Assembly: GCA_944363385.1 (NCBI GenBank) | Contig: CALVUB010000048.1 | Span: forward strand, 1-6,500 | Direction of reading: 5' to 3' | DNA: 6,500 nucleotides | From: an uncultured Clostridia bacterium | GTDB taxonomy: Bacteria; Bacillota; Clostridia; Christensenellales; UBA1242 | Part shown: piece after piece, positions 1-6,377 of the stretch | Position numbering within the stretch: the stretch's first letter is position 1 | How the letters are laid out: each line of letters starts with the position of its first letter | Made by a program: the position numbers and the translations under genes | The notes under the pieces: model-generated | Told to the model about the DNA's origin: nothing | The model's database searches: none | What the model saw: the letters and a program-made list of their open reading frames with translations, nothing else

Positions 1-1
1 G

Positions 2-29
2 TTGACAATATTTTAAAAAAAAATATAAT
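2..29 (+). promoter_or_regulatory. Sigma-A type promoter of the pheST operon
   Basis: A perfect TTGACA (2-7) is followed after 16 bases by a perfect TATAAT (24-29), with an A-tract in the spacer. This predicts transcription starting at about 35-37, just before the first T-box elements. The fit to the vegetative (sigma-70/sigma-A) consensus and its position directly upstream of the leader make it the obvious operon promoter. Only one base precedes it in the window, so upstream operators cannot be judged. Confidence 0.85.
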
Positions 30-50
30 TATAAGAGTAAAAACGAGGAT

Positions 51-137
51 GAAAGATCAGTAACAAGCAGGTTGTTATTTCAGAGAGTCTGTTATTGGCT
101 GAAAAACAGATAAAACAAGACTTGCCAATTCACTTTC
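51..137 (+). promoter_or_regulatory. T-box Stem I with UUC specifier
   Basis: Helices seen by eye are GAAAG 51-55 with CTTTC 133-137 (base), CAAG 64-67 with CTTG 121-124 (above the specifier loop), TTGTT 72-76 with AACAA 114-118, and CTGTT 89-93 with AACAG 105-109 (distal hairpin). AGTA (59-62) lies opposite AA-TTC-A (127-132), giving the loop-E-like specifier loop, so TTC at 129-131 is the codon that pairs with the tRNA-Phe anticodon GAA. AGAGAG (82-87) and the distal loop (94-104) are where the interlocked T-loops that stack on the tRNA elbow are expected. Confidence 0.88.
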
Positions 138-146
138 TAGTTGCGG

Positions 147-230
147 GCGTGAAGGCTTAAATGCTGTGTAGTGTCTGTCGCAAAAGCACGCGTAAGGGCT
201 TAAATTGAGTGTGGCATAGTGCTACAAAAG
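147..230 (+). repeat. Imperfect tandem repeat inside the T-box linker
   Basis: Two units, 147-186 and 190-230, are separated by 3 bases. Positions 147-169 and 190-212 align without gaps at 18 of 23 identities, sharing GCGT, GGCTTAAAT and GTGT. After a 5-base insertion (GGCAT, 213-217) in the second unit, AGTG and then CAAAAG match again. The repeat covers the region where Stem II, the Stem IIA/B pseudoknot and Stem III are expected. The second unit contains the Stem III hairpin and the first does not. Confidence 0.6.
210..226 (+). promoter_or_regulatory. T-box Stem III hairpin
   Basis: GTGGC (211-215) pairs with GCTAC (221-225) through one G-U pair around loop ATAGT, with an added T210-A226 pair. 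It sits five bases before the antiterminator, where Stem III is expected in the T-box family. Confidence 0.65.
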
Positions 231-268
231 TTAGGTGGTACCACGAAGAGTGCGCTCTTTCGTCCTAA
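231..268 (+). promoter_or_regulatory. T-box antiterminator
   Basis: TTAGG (231-235) pairs with CCTAA (264-268) to form the A1 helix. The seven-base bulge TGGTACC (236-242) follows, then the A2 helix ACGAA (243-247) with TTCGT (259-263), and a further GAG (248-250) with CTC (255-257) around a TGCG loop with T258 bulged. This uses the 5' arm of the terminator (255-264), so the two structures exclude each other. TGGT in the bulge is the tRNA acceptor-end binding site. Confidence 0.92.
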
Positions 269-287
269 TATGACGAAAGAGTTTTTT
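255..287 (+). terminator. T-box leader intrinsic terminator
   Basis: A perfect 10-bp stem, CTCTTTCGTC (255-264) with GACGAAAGAG (272-281), closes a 7-base loop and is followed directly by six T (282-287), one G and four more T. Formation would stop transcription about 170 bases before pheS. Confidence 0.95.
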
Positions 288-459
288 GTTTTATGGACTT
301 TATTTGATGTTTTCTGACTTTATTTGGTTGTCAAAAACTTGCAAAATCGTTAAGAGCAAGTTTGCAAGCAAAAGTTGAACTCAAAAATTGCTCAAAATTT
401 ACATGCCACAAACACGGTTATTCAAAAAAAACAAATAATAAACTTAAAAGGAGAAAGAA
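288..459 (+). other. Long untranslated spacer between leader terminator and pheS
   Basis: About 170 AT-rich bases separate the terminator from pheS, longer than needed for a ribosome binding site. They hold an 11-base direct repeat (GACTTTATTTG at 296-306 and 316-326), two competing 8-bp hairpins around 335-368, a possible 23-codon mini-ORF (307-378) with only a weak GGA upstream, and the pheS Shine-Dalgarno AAAAGGAG (446-453). No clear second promoter is visible; TTGAAC (375-380) has only a poor -10 partner. Confidence 0.7.
335..368 (+). repeat. Two mutually exclusive hairpins in the pheS 5' UTR
   Basis: AAACTTGC (335-342) is the perfect complement of GCAAGTTT (356-363). CTTGCAAA (338-345) is also the perfect complement of TTTGCAAG (361-368). 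The arms overlap, so only one can form at a time. No T-run follows, so this is not a terminator. It may affect mRNA stability or processing. That role is inference. Confidence 0.5.
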
Positions 460-1479
460 ATGGAACAAGAGCTTAAAAAAATCAAACTTGAAGCAGGTGA
501 GGAAATAGAAAAAGTTGAAGACAAAAAGTCGCTTGCTCAGCTTAAACTTAACTATCTTGGTAAAAATGGGAAATTGACTGCAATCTTGAAGGGAATGAGA
601 GATGTTCCTAGCGAGGATAGACCAAGAATTGGTGCTTTAGTCAATGAGGTTCGCACTTTTGTTGAGGAAGCTTTTTCTGCCAAAGAGCGAGAGCTGTTGC
701 AAAAGGAGCTTGAAGAGAAACTTCAAAATGAAAAAGTCGACATCACTCTTCCTTCAAAAGGGAGTAAGAGAGGCGCTCTTCATCCTGTGGCAAGCATGAC
801 TGATAGATTGATAGATATTTGCGTTAATCTAGGTTTTTCTGTTGTGGAAGGCCCTGAAATTGAAAGTGATTATTATAATTTTGAAGCGGTTAACACTCCT
901 AAAAGCCACCCAGCAAGAGATATGCAAGATTCTTTTTACTTTACAGACAATGTGCTTCTAAGAACGCAGACTACAGCGGTTCAGGCAAGAGCGATGGAGA
1001 CCATGAAGCCCCCATTTAAAATCATTGTTCCAGGAAAAACCTATCGAAATGACAGTGACGCCACTCACTCTCCAATGTTTAACCAGCTAGAAGGGCTTGT
1101 TGTAGATGAGAATGTTTCTATGGCCGACCTTAAAAACATGCTTTCAATCATGATGAAAAGGCTTTTTGGTGAAGATACATGTGTTCGTTTCCGTCCTTCC
1201 TATTTCCCGTTTACCGAGCCGAGCATTGAAGTAGATGTTAGTTGTCCACAGTGTCATGGCAAAGGTTGTAAGCTTTGTAAAAACACAGGTTATTTGGAAC
1301 TTCTTGGAGCTGGAGTTGTAAATCCAAAAGTGCTTGATTTTAATGGCATAAACAGCAAAAAATACAAAGGCTTTGCCTTTGGTATTGGAATAGACCGCGC
1401 TTCAATGCTCTTTACTGGCAACACTGACATGAGGTCTTTGTTTAAAAACGATATACGCTTCTTAAAGCAATCTAGATAA
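460..1479 (+). CDS. pheS: Phenylalanyl-tRNA synthetase alpha subunit
   Basis: Catalytic subunit of the cytoplasmic alpha2-beta2 class IIc synthetase that activates Phe with ATP and charges tRNA-Phe. At 339 aa it has the usual length. Residues 1-95 or so are the charged, helical N-terminal arm that contacts tRNA. The class II core follows, with motif 2 at YRNDSDATHSPMFNQLEG (195-212), RPSYFPFTEPS (245-255) and motif 3 at GFAFGIGIDR (304-313). Ala306 is the counterpart of E. coli PheS Ala294, which sizes the Phe pocket. Cys262, 265, 270 and 273 form CxxC-x4-CxxC, a metal-knuckle arrangement seen in Bacillus-type PheS and absent from the E. coli protein. The ATG at 460 is supported by AAAAGGAG (446-453) six bases upstream. 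It is the first gene of the T-box operon, and pheT starts 19 bases after its stop. Confidence 0.98.
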   Translation: MEQELKKIKLEAGEEIEKVEDKKSLAQLKLNYLGKNGKLTAILKGMRDVPSEDRPRIGALVNEVRTFVEEAFSAKERELLQKELEEKLQNEKVDITLPSKGSKRGALHPVASMTDRLIDICVNLGFSVVEGPEIESDYYNFEAVNTPKSHPARDMQDSFYFTDNVLLRTQTTAVQARAMETMKPPFKIIVPGKTYRNDSDATHSPMFNQLEGLVVDENVSMADLKNMLSIMMKRLFGEDTCVRFRPSYFPFTEPSIEVDVSCPQCHGKGCKLCKNTGYLELLGAGVVNPKVLDFNGINSKKYKGFAFGIGIDRASMLFTGNTDMRSLFKNDIRFLKQSR

Positions 1480-1498
1480 AATAAAAGGTGGAAGAATT

Positions 1499-3895
1499 AT
1501 GAAGGTAACTTATAACTGGCTGAAAGAATATGTGAATATTCCTTTAACGGCTGAAGAACTTGCTGAGAAACTGACAAAAAGCGGTTTTGAAGTGGAAGAG
1601 ATTTGCTATCAAAACCAGCATTTGCACGATGTGGTGGTTGGCAAAATTTTAAAGATTGAAAAACATCCACAGGCTGACAGGTTAGTCGTTTGTCAAGTTG
1701 ATATCGGTGATAAAACTACACAGATTATCACGGCGGCGACCAATGTGTTTGAAGGTGCGGTTATCCCTGTAAGCTTGCCAGGTGCAGACCTTGTCAATGG
1801 TGTTAAAATCAAGCCTACAAAAATGCGCGGGGTGGAATCCAATGGTATGTTCTGCTCTGGCGAAGAACTTGGTATTGATGAAAATTATTTTGAAGGTGCT
1901 GGTGTTAATGGCATTTTAATTTTACCAAGCGATATGAAGATTGGTCAGCCTATTGAAAAAGCACTCGCACTTGATGATGTTGTGCTTGATGTATATATCA
2001 CGCCAAACAGACCTGATTGTTTGAGTGTTATCGGTCTGGCTCGTGAAATAGGTGCAATCTTAGGTGATAAACCAAAAAAGATTAATCTTTCTTATCCAAT
2101 TGACATTTATTCAAAAGACACTGTACATGACTATATTGAAGTTGACAACCAAACTGAAAACTGTCCTAGATATTGCATGGGAGCTGTTAAAGATGTCAAA
2201 ATCAAGCGTTCTCCTTTGTGGATGAGGGCAAGGCTTAACGCGGTTGGAATCAAACCAATCAACACAATTGTTGACATCACAAACTATGTTTTGGTGGAAA
2301 TGGGACAACCTTTGCATGCTTTTGACCAGGAGCTTATTGGCGGAAAACAAATTAATGTTAGACAGGCAAAAGAAGGCGAGAAGATTGAAACACTTAATGG
2401 CTTTACTTACAATCTTGACGGAAAAGATATTGTGATTGCAGACGAAGATAAACCGATGGTTATCGCAGGTATAATTGGCGGAACAAACTCATGCATTAGT
2501 GATAAAACCAAGACCGTTGTGCTTGAATCGGCTGTGTTTGACCTTAAGTCAGTGCGCTCTTCCAGTCGAAAATATGGCATTCGCACAGATTCTTCTGCAA
2601 GAAATGAAAAAGGTATCAATCTTGCAAGTGCAGAGGATGGGCTTTTGAGGGCTTTGGCGCTTGTGGACAAACTTAAATGCGGGAAAGTTGTAAGAGGAAT
2701 AATTGATAAGGCTCGTGGCGAAAACAAAGCGCGTCAGCTTATCGGTTCATTGCAGAATATCAATCAGATTTTGGGAATAGAAATTTCTGCTTCTGTTATG
2801 TCAAAGATTTTAAATAATCTCGGCATTGAAAACAAGGTTAATGGTGACAAACTTGAATGTTTAATCCCACCATATAGGCAAGATATTGAAAATGACAATG
2901 ACCTTGCTGAAGAGATTATCAGACTTTATGGCTATGATGTTTATGATAAGACTGATGGGGTGCTTTTTAAAAATTCGCCAGTGACAGAAAGCGTGCCAAA
3001 TGTCAGATATAATCTTGAGCGCAAATACAGAAATATGCTTGTGCAAGAAGGCTTTTATGAAATCATGACCTTTACTTTTGGTTCAAGTGATTTTATAGGA
3101 AGACTTATGCTCAGTGATGAGCGCGCAAAGCCTATCAAAATTTCAAATCCTCTTGGTGAAAACTTTGCTTATATGAGAACAACCATGCTTTCTTCAATGC
3201 TTCAAACGGCCACTTACAACTTGTCGGTTGGCAACAAAGAGATGAGGCTGTTTGAATGTGGAAGGGTTTATCTTTCAAAAGGTGACAATTTAAAATCTCT
3301 TGCAAATGAGCCAAATGTGCTTGCAATGCTTGTTTGCGAAAATGATTTTGACTTTTACAACTTTAAAAATGTGATGGAAACCCTTTTGGGTGCTTTTGAA
3401 GAAGTTAAGCTTGAAAGGTCAAAAGAACCCTATCTTCATCCAGGAATTTCTGCCGATATTTTTGTAAGTGGGCAGAAAGTTGGCCATTTTGGTAAAATTC
3501 ATCCATCAGTTATTCGAAATTATGAGCTTCCTGCAAACTCTTACTATGGTGAAATTTGCACTTCAGCACTTATTGAATTGCCTGAAAAGAAAATTGAGCT
3601 TAAACAAGTGTCCAAATTTCCAAATGTCGAACGAGACTTGGCTGTGGTTGTTAACGAAGAAGTTGAAGCTGGTGCTATGCTTGAAACAGTTAAGTCTGCT
3701 TGCGGTAATCTTTATTTTGATTGCTCGCTTTTCGATGTATACCACTCAGAAGCTTTGGGAAAAGGCAAAAAGAGTTTGGCATTTAATATTGTTTTGTCAG
3801 ACCTTAACAAAACTTTGACCGATGAAGAGATAACGAAGGTGATGAATAAGGTGTTGAAAGCACTAAACTATAAATTTGGAGCGGTGTTAAGATGA
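1499..3895 (+). CDS. pheT: Phenylalanyl-tRNA synthetase beta subunit
   Basis: Structural and editing subunit that pairs with PheS. At 798 aa it is close to the usual bacterial length of about 800, so it is intact. Domains by eye are an EMAP/OB-type tRNA-binding domain (about 44-150, with KIEKHPQADRL), the B3/B4 editing module (about 213-390), B5 (about 408-478, ending in LAEEIIRLYGYD), a catalytically inactive class II-like core (about 490-690, with NPLGENFAYMRTTML) and a C-terminal FDX-ACB anticodon-binding domain (about 704-797, starting SKFPNVERDLAVVV). Editing-site residues matching E. coli His261, Glu334 and Thr354 appear as His273, Glu343 and Thr363 with near-identical spacing, so hydrolysis of Tyr-tRNA-Phe is probably retained. 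The usual RFEKG/RYERG is RNEKG (368-372). The start ATG has AAAAGGTGG (1483-1491) upstream. The stop overlaps the next gene's start as ATGA. Confidence 0.98.
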   Translation: MKVTYNWLKEYVNIPLTAEELAEKLTKSGFEVEEICYQNQHLHDVVVGKILKIEKHPQADRLVVCQVDIGDKTTQIITAATNVFEGAVIPVSLPGADLVNGVKIKPTKMRGVESNGMFCSGEELGIDENYFEGAGVNGILILPSDMKIGQPIEKALALDDVVLDVYITPNRPDCLSVIGLAREIGAILGDKPKKINLSYPIDIYSKDTVHDYIEVDNQTENCPRYCMGAVKDVKIKRSPLWMRARLNAVGIKPINTIVDITNYVLVEMGQPLHAFDQELIGGKQINVRQAKEGEKIETLNGFTYNLDGKDIVIADEDKPMVIAGIIGGTNSCISDKTKTVVLESAVFDLKSVRSSSRKYGIRTDSSARNEKGINLASAEDGLLRALALVDKLKCGKVVRGIIDKARGENKARQLIGSLQNINQILGIEISASVMSKILNNLGIENKVNGDKLECLIPPYRQDIENDNDLAEEIIRLYGYDVYDKTDGVLFKNSPVTESVPNVRYNLERKYRNMLVQEGFYEIMTFTFGSSDFIGRLMLSDERAKPIKISNPLGENFAYMRTTMLSSMLQTATYNLSVGNKEMRLFECGRVYLSKGDNLKSLANEPNVLAMLVCENDFDFYNFKNVMETLLGAFEEVKLERSKEPYLHPGISADIFVSGQKVGHFGKIHPSVIRNYELPANSYYGEICTSALIELPEKKIELKQVSKFPNVERDLAVVVNEEVEAGAMLETVKSACGNLYFDCSLFDVYHSEALGKGKKSLAFNIVLSDLNKTLTDEEITKVMNKVLKALNYKFGAVLR

Positions 3896-5007
3896 TTTAT
3901 CTTGACAATGCTGCTACAACCAAGATGTTTGAGGGTGCGCTTGGGCAATATCAAAAATTTGCCTGCGACCTTTTTTATAATCCAAGTGCCTTTTATCGAG
4001 AGGGAAGGGCGGTTAAAGAAGAGCTTGACCAAGCACGCAAATCTTTGTTAAAAAGATTAAAAACACAAGAAGGAACGATTGTATTTACCAGTGGAGCAAC
4101 AGAAAGTAACAATCTTGCAGTGATGGGGTCACGGCGCAACGGCAAATGGGAATATGTTTTTTCAAATGGAGAACATCCAAGTGTTTATAATGTTGCCAAA
4201 GAGCTTGAAAGACAGGGAATGATTGTTCATTTTGTATCTCTTATGTCTGATGGACAAATTGATTATAAAAAGCTTGAAGAGGTGATAAACGAAAGAACAC
4301 GCCTTGTGTCTGTTATGCATGTAAGCAACGAGACGGGCGCTGTTAACAATATAAGTTTGGTTAAAAGCATTATAACAAAAAAATCTAAGGCGCTTTTGCA
4401 TGTCGATGGCGTTCAGGCTTTTAATAAACTCGATTTTAGTCTTGACCAACTTGGTGCAGATTTTTACACAATTTCGGCTCATAAATTTCATGGGCCTAAA
4501 GGGGTGGGAGCGCTTTATGTTCGTGATGTAAAAACTTTAAAAAGCATAGTATTCGGTGGCGGGCAAGAAGGTGATTTGCGCTCTGGAACTGAAAATGTTG
4601 CAGGCATAATGGCTATGAAATGGGCAAATGACAACATTGATGTGGCGATTAATTTCGAAAGGGCTAAACAACTTAAGAAGCGTATGACTAAAATTTTAGA
4701 GCAAGATAACAATTTCAAGATTGTGGAAAGTTTCTCTCCATATATCATGTCGGTTTCTTATCGAGGTATTAATGGTGAAACACTTGCAAGAGCTTTGCAA
4801 GACCAAGGCGTTCTTGTAAGCACTGGAAGCGCATGTTCTACCAAAAAAGCGGGCAACAGAATTCTTGAAAATATGGGCATGAAAAAAGAATATGTTGTTT
4901 CGAGTATCAGAATTTCTTTTAATGCTTATATGAGTTTGGAAGAAATTGAAGAGGCGGGTGAAAAAATTTTAAAATGTGCAAAAACAATAAAAAATCTTGA
5001 ACTATAG
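3892..5007 (+). CDS. nifS: Cysteine desulfurase, NifS/IscS family, ThiI partner
   Basis: PLP-dependent fold-type I enzyme (371 aa) that converts L-cysteine to alanine and leaves a persulfide on its active-site Cys. Motifs are YLDNAATT (3-10), TSGATESN (66-73), His95 in GEHPSV, SNETGAVN (145-152), HVDGVQ with Asp172 expected to pair with the PLP ring nitrogen, SAHKFHGPKGVG with the Schiff-base Lys198, GGGQEGDLRSGTEN (222-235) and the catalytic Cys315 in STGSACST. It lacks the C-terminal tail that E. coli IscS (404 aa) uses for scaffold binding. No iscU or sufU lies nearby and thiI starts 11 bases downstream, so the likely sulfur acceptor is ThiI, as with B. subtilis NifZ-ThiI. The ATG overlaps the pheT stop by 4 bases with GGAG at 3878-3881, suggesting coupled translation. 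The symbol is family level only; a NifZ-type name may fit better. General Fe-S supply is possible but less likely. Confidence 0.93.
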   Translation: MIYLDNAATTKMFEGALGQYQKFACDLFYNPSAFYREGRAVKEELDQARKSLLKRLKTQEGTIVFTSGATESNNLAVMGSRRNGKWEYVFSNGEHPSVYNVAKELERQGMIVHFVSLMSDGQIDYKKLEEVINERTRLVSVMHVSNETGAVNNISLVKSIITKKSKALLHVDGVQAFNKLDFSLDQLGADFYTISAHKFHGPKGVGALYVRDVKTLKSIVFGGGQEGDLRSGTENVAGIMAMKWANDNIDVAINFERAKQLKKRMTKILEQDNNFKIVESFSPYIMSVSYRGINGETLARALQDQGVLVSTGSACSTKKAGNRILENMGMKKEYVVSSIRISFNAYMSLEEIEEAGEKILKCAKTIKNLEL

Positions 5008-5018
5008 TGGGAGAAATT

Positions 5019-6179
5019 ATGAAGGCTATTTTATTAAGGTTTGGCGAACTTTATTTGAAAGGTAACAATCGATATATTTTTGAGTCGATGCTTATTACAA
5101 ACATAAAAAACAAACTTGAAGGTGAAAGTTATAAATTTGAAAAAACTTTTGGTAGATATGTGATACGTGATTATGAAAACGAAAGAGAAGCTGAGATTGT
5201 TAAAAAACTTAAATGCGTTTTTGGTTTATACAGCATTTCTTTAACTGAAGAGGTAGAGGCGAGCGCTCAAGAGATTGAAAAATATGTTTCAACTATAAAA
5301 GTTAAAACCTCAAACTTCAAAGTTGTGGTTAAGCGTGCTGATAAAGCCTTTCCGATTTCTTCTATGGATTTTGCAAAAAAACTTGGAGCGATTGTGCTTG
5401 AAAACAATAAAGGGTGTGAGGTGGAACTTTACAATCCTGAGACGACAATCAATGTTGATATAAGGCTTAACAAAAAAGCATATATCTTTGATGCAATCGA
5501 AAAATGTCAGGGCGGTTTGCCTCTTGGAAGTGCTGGCAAAGGCCTTTTGCTTCTTTCTGGCGGAATTGATAGCCCAGTTGCTGGCTATTTGATTGCAAAA
5601 CGAGGGCTTAAAATTGAGGCTCTTCATTTTAATAGTTATCCATACACCTCAGAAGAGGCAAAAGATAAGGTTTTATCGCTAGCAAAAAAACTATGTGATT
5701 ATGTTGATGAGATAAAACTGCACATTATTTCTTTCACAAAAGTTCAAGAGGCAATACATGTAAATTGCCGAAGCGAATACATGATAACGATTATGAGGCG
5801 CATCATGATGAGAATTGCAGAAAAAATTTGTCAACAAAATGGTCTTGGCGCAATTGTGACAGGCGAAAGTTTGGGGCAGGTTGCAAGCCAGACTATGCAA
5901 AGCATGACTGTGACAGGCGGAGTGGTAAAGACTCTTCCAATATTTAGGCCTTTGCTTGCTATGGACAAAGAAGAGATTATGGCAATCGCAAAAGATATAG
6001 GCACTTACCAAACTTCTATTTTGCCTTATGAAGATTGTTGCACAGTTTTCTTGCCAAAAAATCCAGTTATAAAGCCAACAATTGAAAGATGTGAAAAGGA
6101 GGAGGGTTTTTTAAATTTGGACAGCTTGATAGAGGAGGCTCTCCAGACAGAAGAGGTTGTGGTTTTAAAAAAAGATTGA
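5019..6179 (+). CDS. thiI: tRNA 4-thiouridine synthase ThiI, no rhodanese domain
   Basis: Cytoplasmic enzyme that adenylates U8 of tRNA and replaces its oxygen with sulfur to give s4U. From the ATG at 5019 it is 386 aa: an N-terminal ferredoxin-like region starting ILLRFGELYLKGNNR, a THUMP domain (about 60-162) and an AANH/PP-loop ATPase with SGGIDSP (180-186), TGESLGQVASQT (281-292) and PYEDCCTVFLPKNP (336-349). Cys340/Cys341 sit at the position of E. coli Cys344, the acceptor cysteine. The rhodanese domain of E. coli ThiI (482 aa) is absent, as in Bacillus ThiI, so sulfur probably passes directly from the desulfurase encoded just upstream. A GTG at 5007 would add four residues, but it lies inside the preceding stop and the GTGGGAG (5007-5013) is better read as the Shine-Dalgarno of the ATG. 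With no rhodanese domain and no thi genes here, a thiamine role is doubtful. Confidence 0.96.
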   Translation: MKAILLRFGELYLKGNNRYIFESMLITNIKNKLEGESYKFEKTFGRYVIRDYENEREAEIVKKLKCVFGLYSISLTEEVEASAQEIEKYVSTIKVKTSNFKVVVKRADKAFPISSMDFAKKLGAIVLENNKGCEVELYNPETTINVDIRLNKKAYIFDAIEKCQGGLPLGSAGKGLLLLSGGIDSPVAGYLIAKRGLKIEALHFNSYPYTSEEAKDKVLSLAKKLCDYVDEIKLHIISFTKVQEAIHVNCRSEYMITIMRRIMMRIAEKICQQNGLGAIVTGESLGQVASQTMQSMTVTGGVVKTLPIFRPLLAMDKEEIMAIAKDIGTYQTSILPYEDCCTVFLPKNPVIKPTIERCEKEEGFLNLDSLIEEALQTEEVVVLKKD

Positions 6180-6204
6180 TATAAAAATAAGTTGTAAAAT
6201 TTGA

Positions 6205-6229
6205 GGGCGAAATTTTCGCTCTTTTTTTT
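6205..6229 (+). terminator. Operon intrinsic terminator
   Basis: GGGCGAA (6205-6211) pairs with TTCGCTC (6215-6221), including one G-U pair, around a short ATT loop. It is followed directly by eight T (6222-6229). It begins 25 bases after the thiI stop, so the transcription unit probably ends here. There is no T-run on the opposite strand, so it is one-directional. Confidence 0.92.
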
Positions 6230-6377
6230 GTTGTCTTGAAAGTAAAGCTGTGCTATCTGAAAATTTACAGTAAAGAAGAAGGGGATAATTTGTTTTTTGT
6301 GTGGTTTACGGTTTAGTTTGGGTTTTAACTGATTTAATGCTGTATGCATATAGGGTTATAATTATAAATTTCATTTT

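Larger units (their letters stand above)
36..290 (+). promoter_or_regulatory. T-box riboswitch leader, phenylalanine (UUC) specific
   Basis: This 5' leader should bind tRNA-Phe and choose between termination and read-through. Visible parts in order are: Stem I (51-137) with the AGTA specifier-loop motif (59-62), the AGAGAG bulge (82-87), a distal hairpin and the specifier TTC (129-131) followed by A; a linker; Stem III (210-226); the T-box sequence AGGTGGTACCACG (233-245); and an intrinsic terminator. TGGT (236-239) in the bulge is complementary to an ACCA acceptor end, as expected for tRNA-Phe with discriminator A. The codon read (Phe) agrees with the downstream genes pheS and pheT. By family knowledge, uncharged tRNA stabilises the antiterminator and switches the operon on, while charged tRNA leaves the terminator to form. 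The exact 5' and 3' ends are inferred. Confidence 0.95.

Noticed and set aside
135..137. Alternative TTC specifier at 135-137
   Set aside because: These bases pair with GAA (51-53) in the Stem I base helix and are followed by T. The TTC at 129-131 lies in the internal loop opposite AGTA and is followed by A.
375..404. Second promoter just upstream of pheS (TTGAAC ... TTACAT)
   Set aside because: The -10 match is poor and the spacing is 18. It is far weaker than the promoter at 2-29.
2407..2727. Minus-strand open frame of 106 codons inside pheT
   Set aside because: It lies wholly opposite the PheT editing domain, which is well conserved in its own frame. It is a shadow of that codon pattern, as are the other antisense frames in pheT, the desulfurase and thiI.
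5007..5018. GTG at 5007 as the thiI start
   Set aside because: It overlaps the last base of the desulfurase stop and would occupy the Shine-Dalgarno. The ATG at 5019 has GGGAG five bases upstream and matches the family's N-terminus.
6026..6349. Minus-strand open frame of 107 codons across the thiI end and the operon terminator
   Set aside because: Most of it is antisense to thiI, it runs through the terminator hairpin, and its translation shows only low-complexity Lys/Phe-rich sequence. No recognisable domain.
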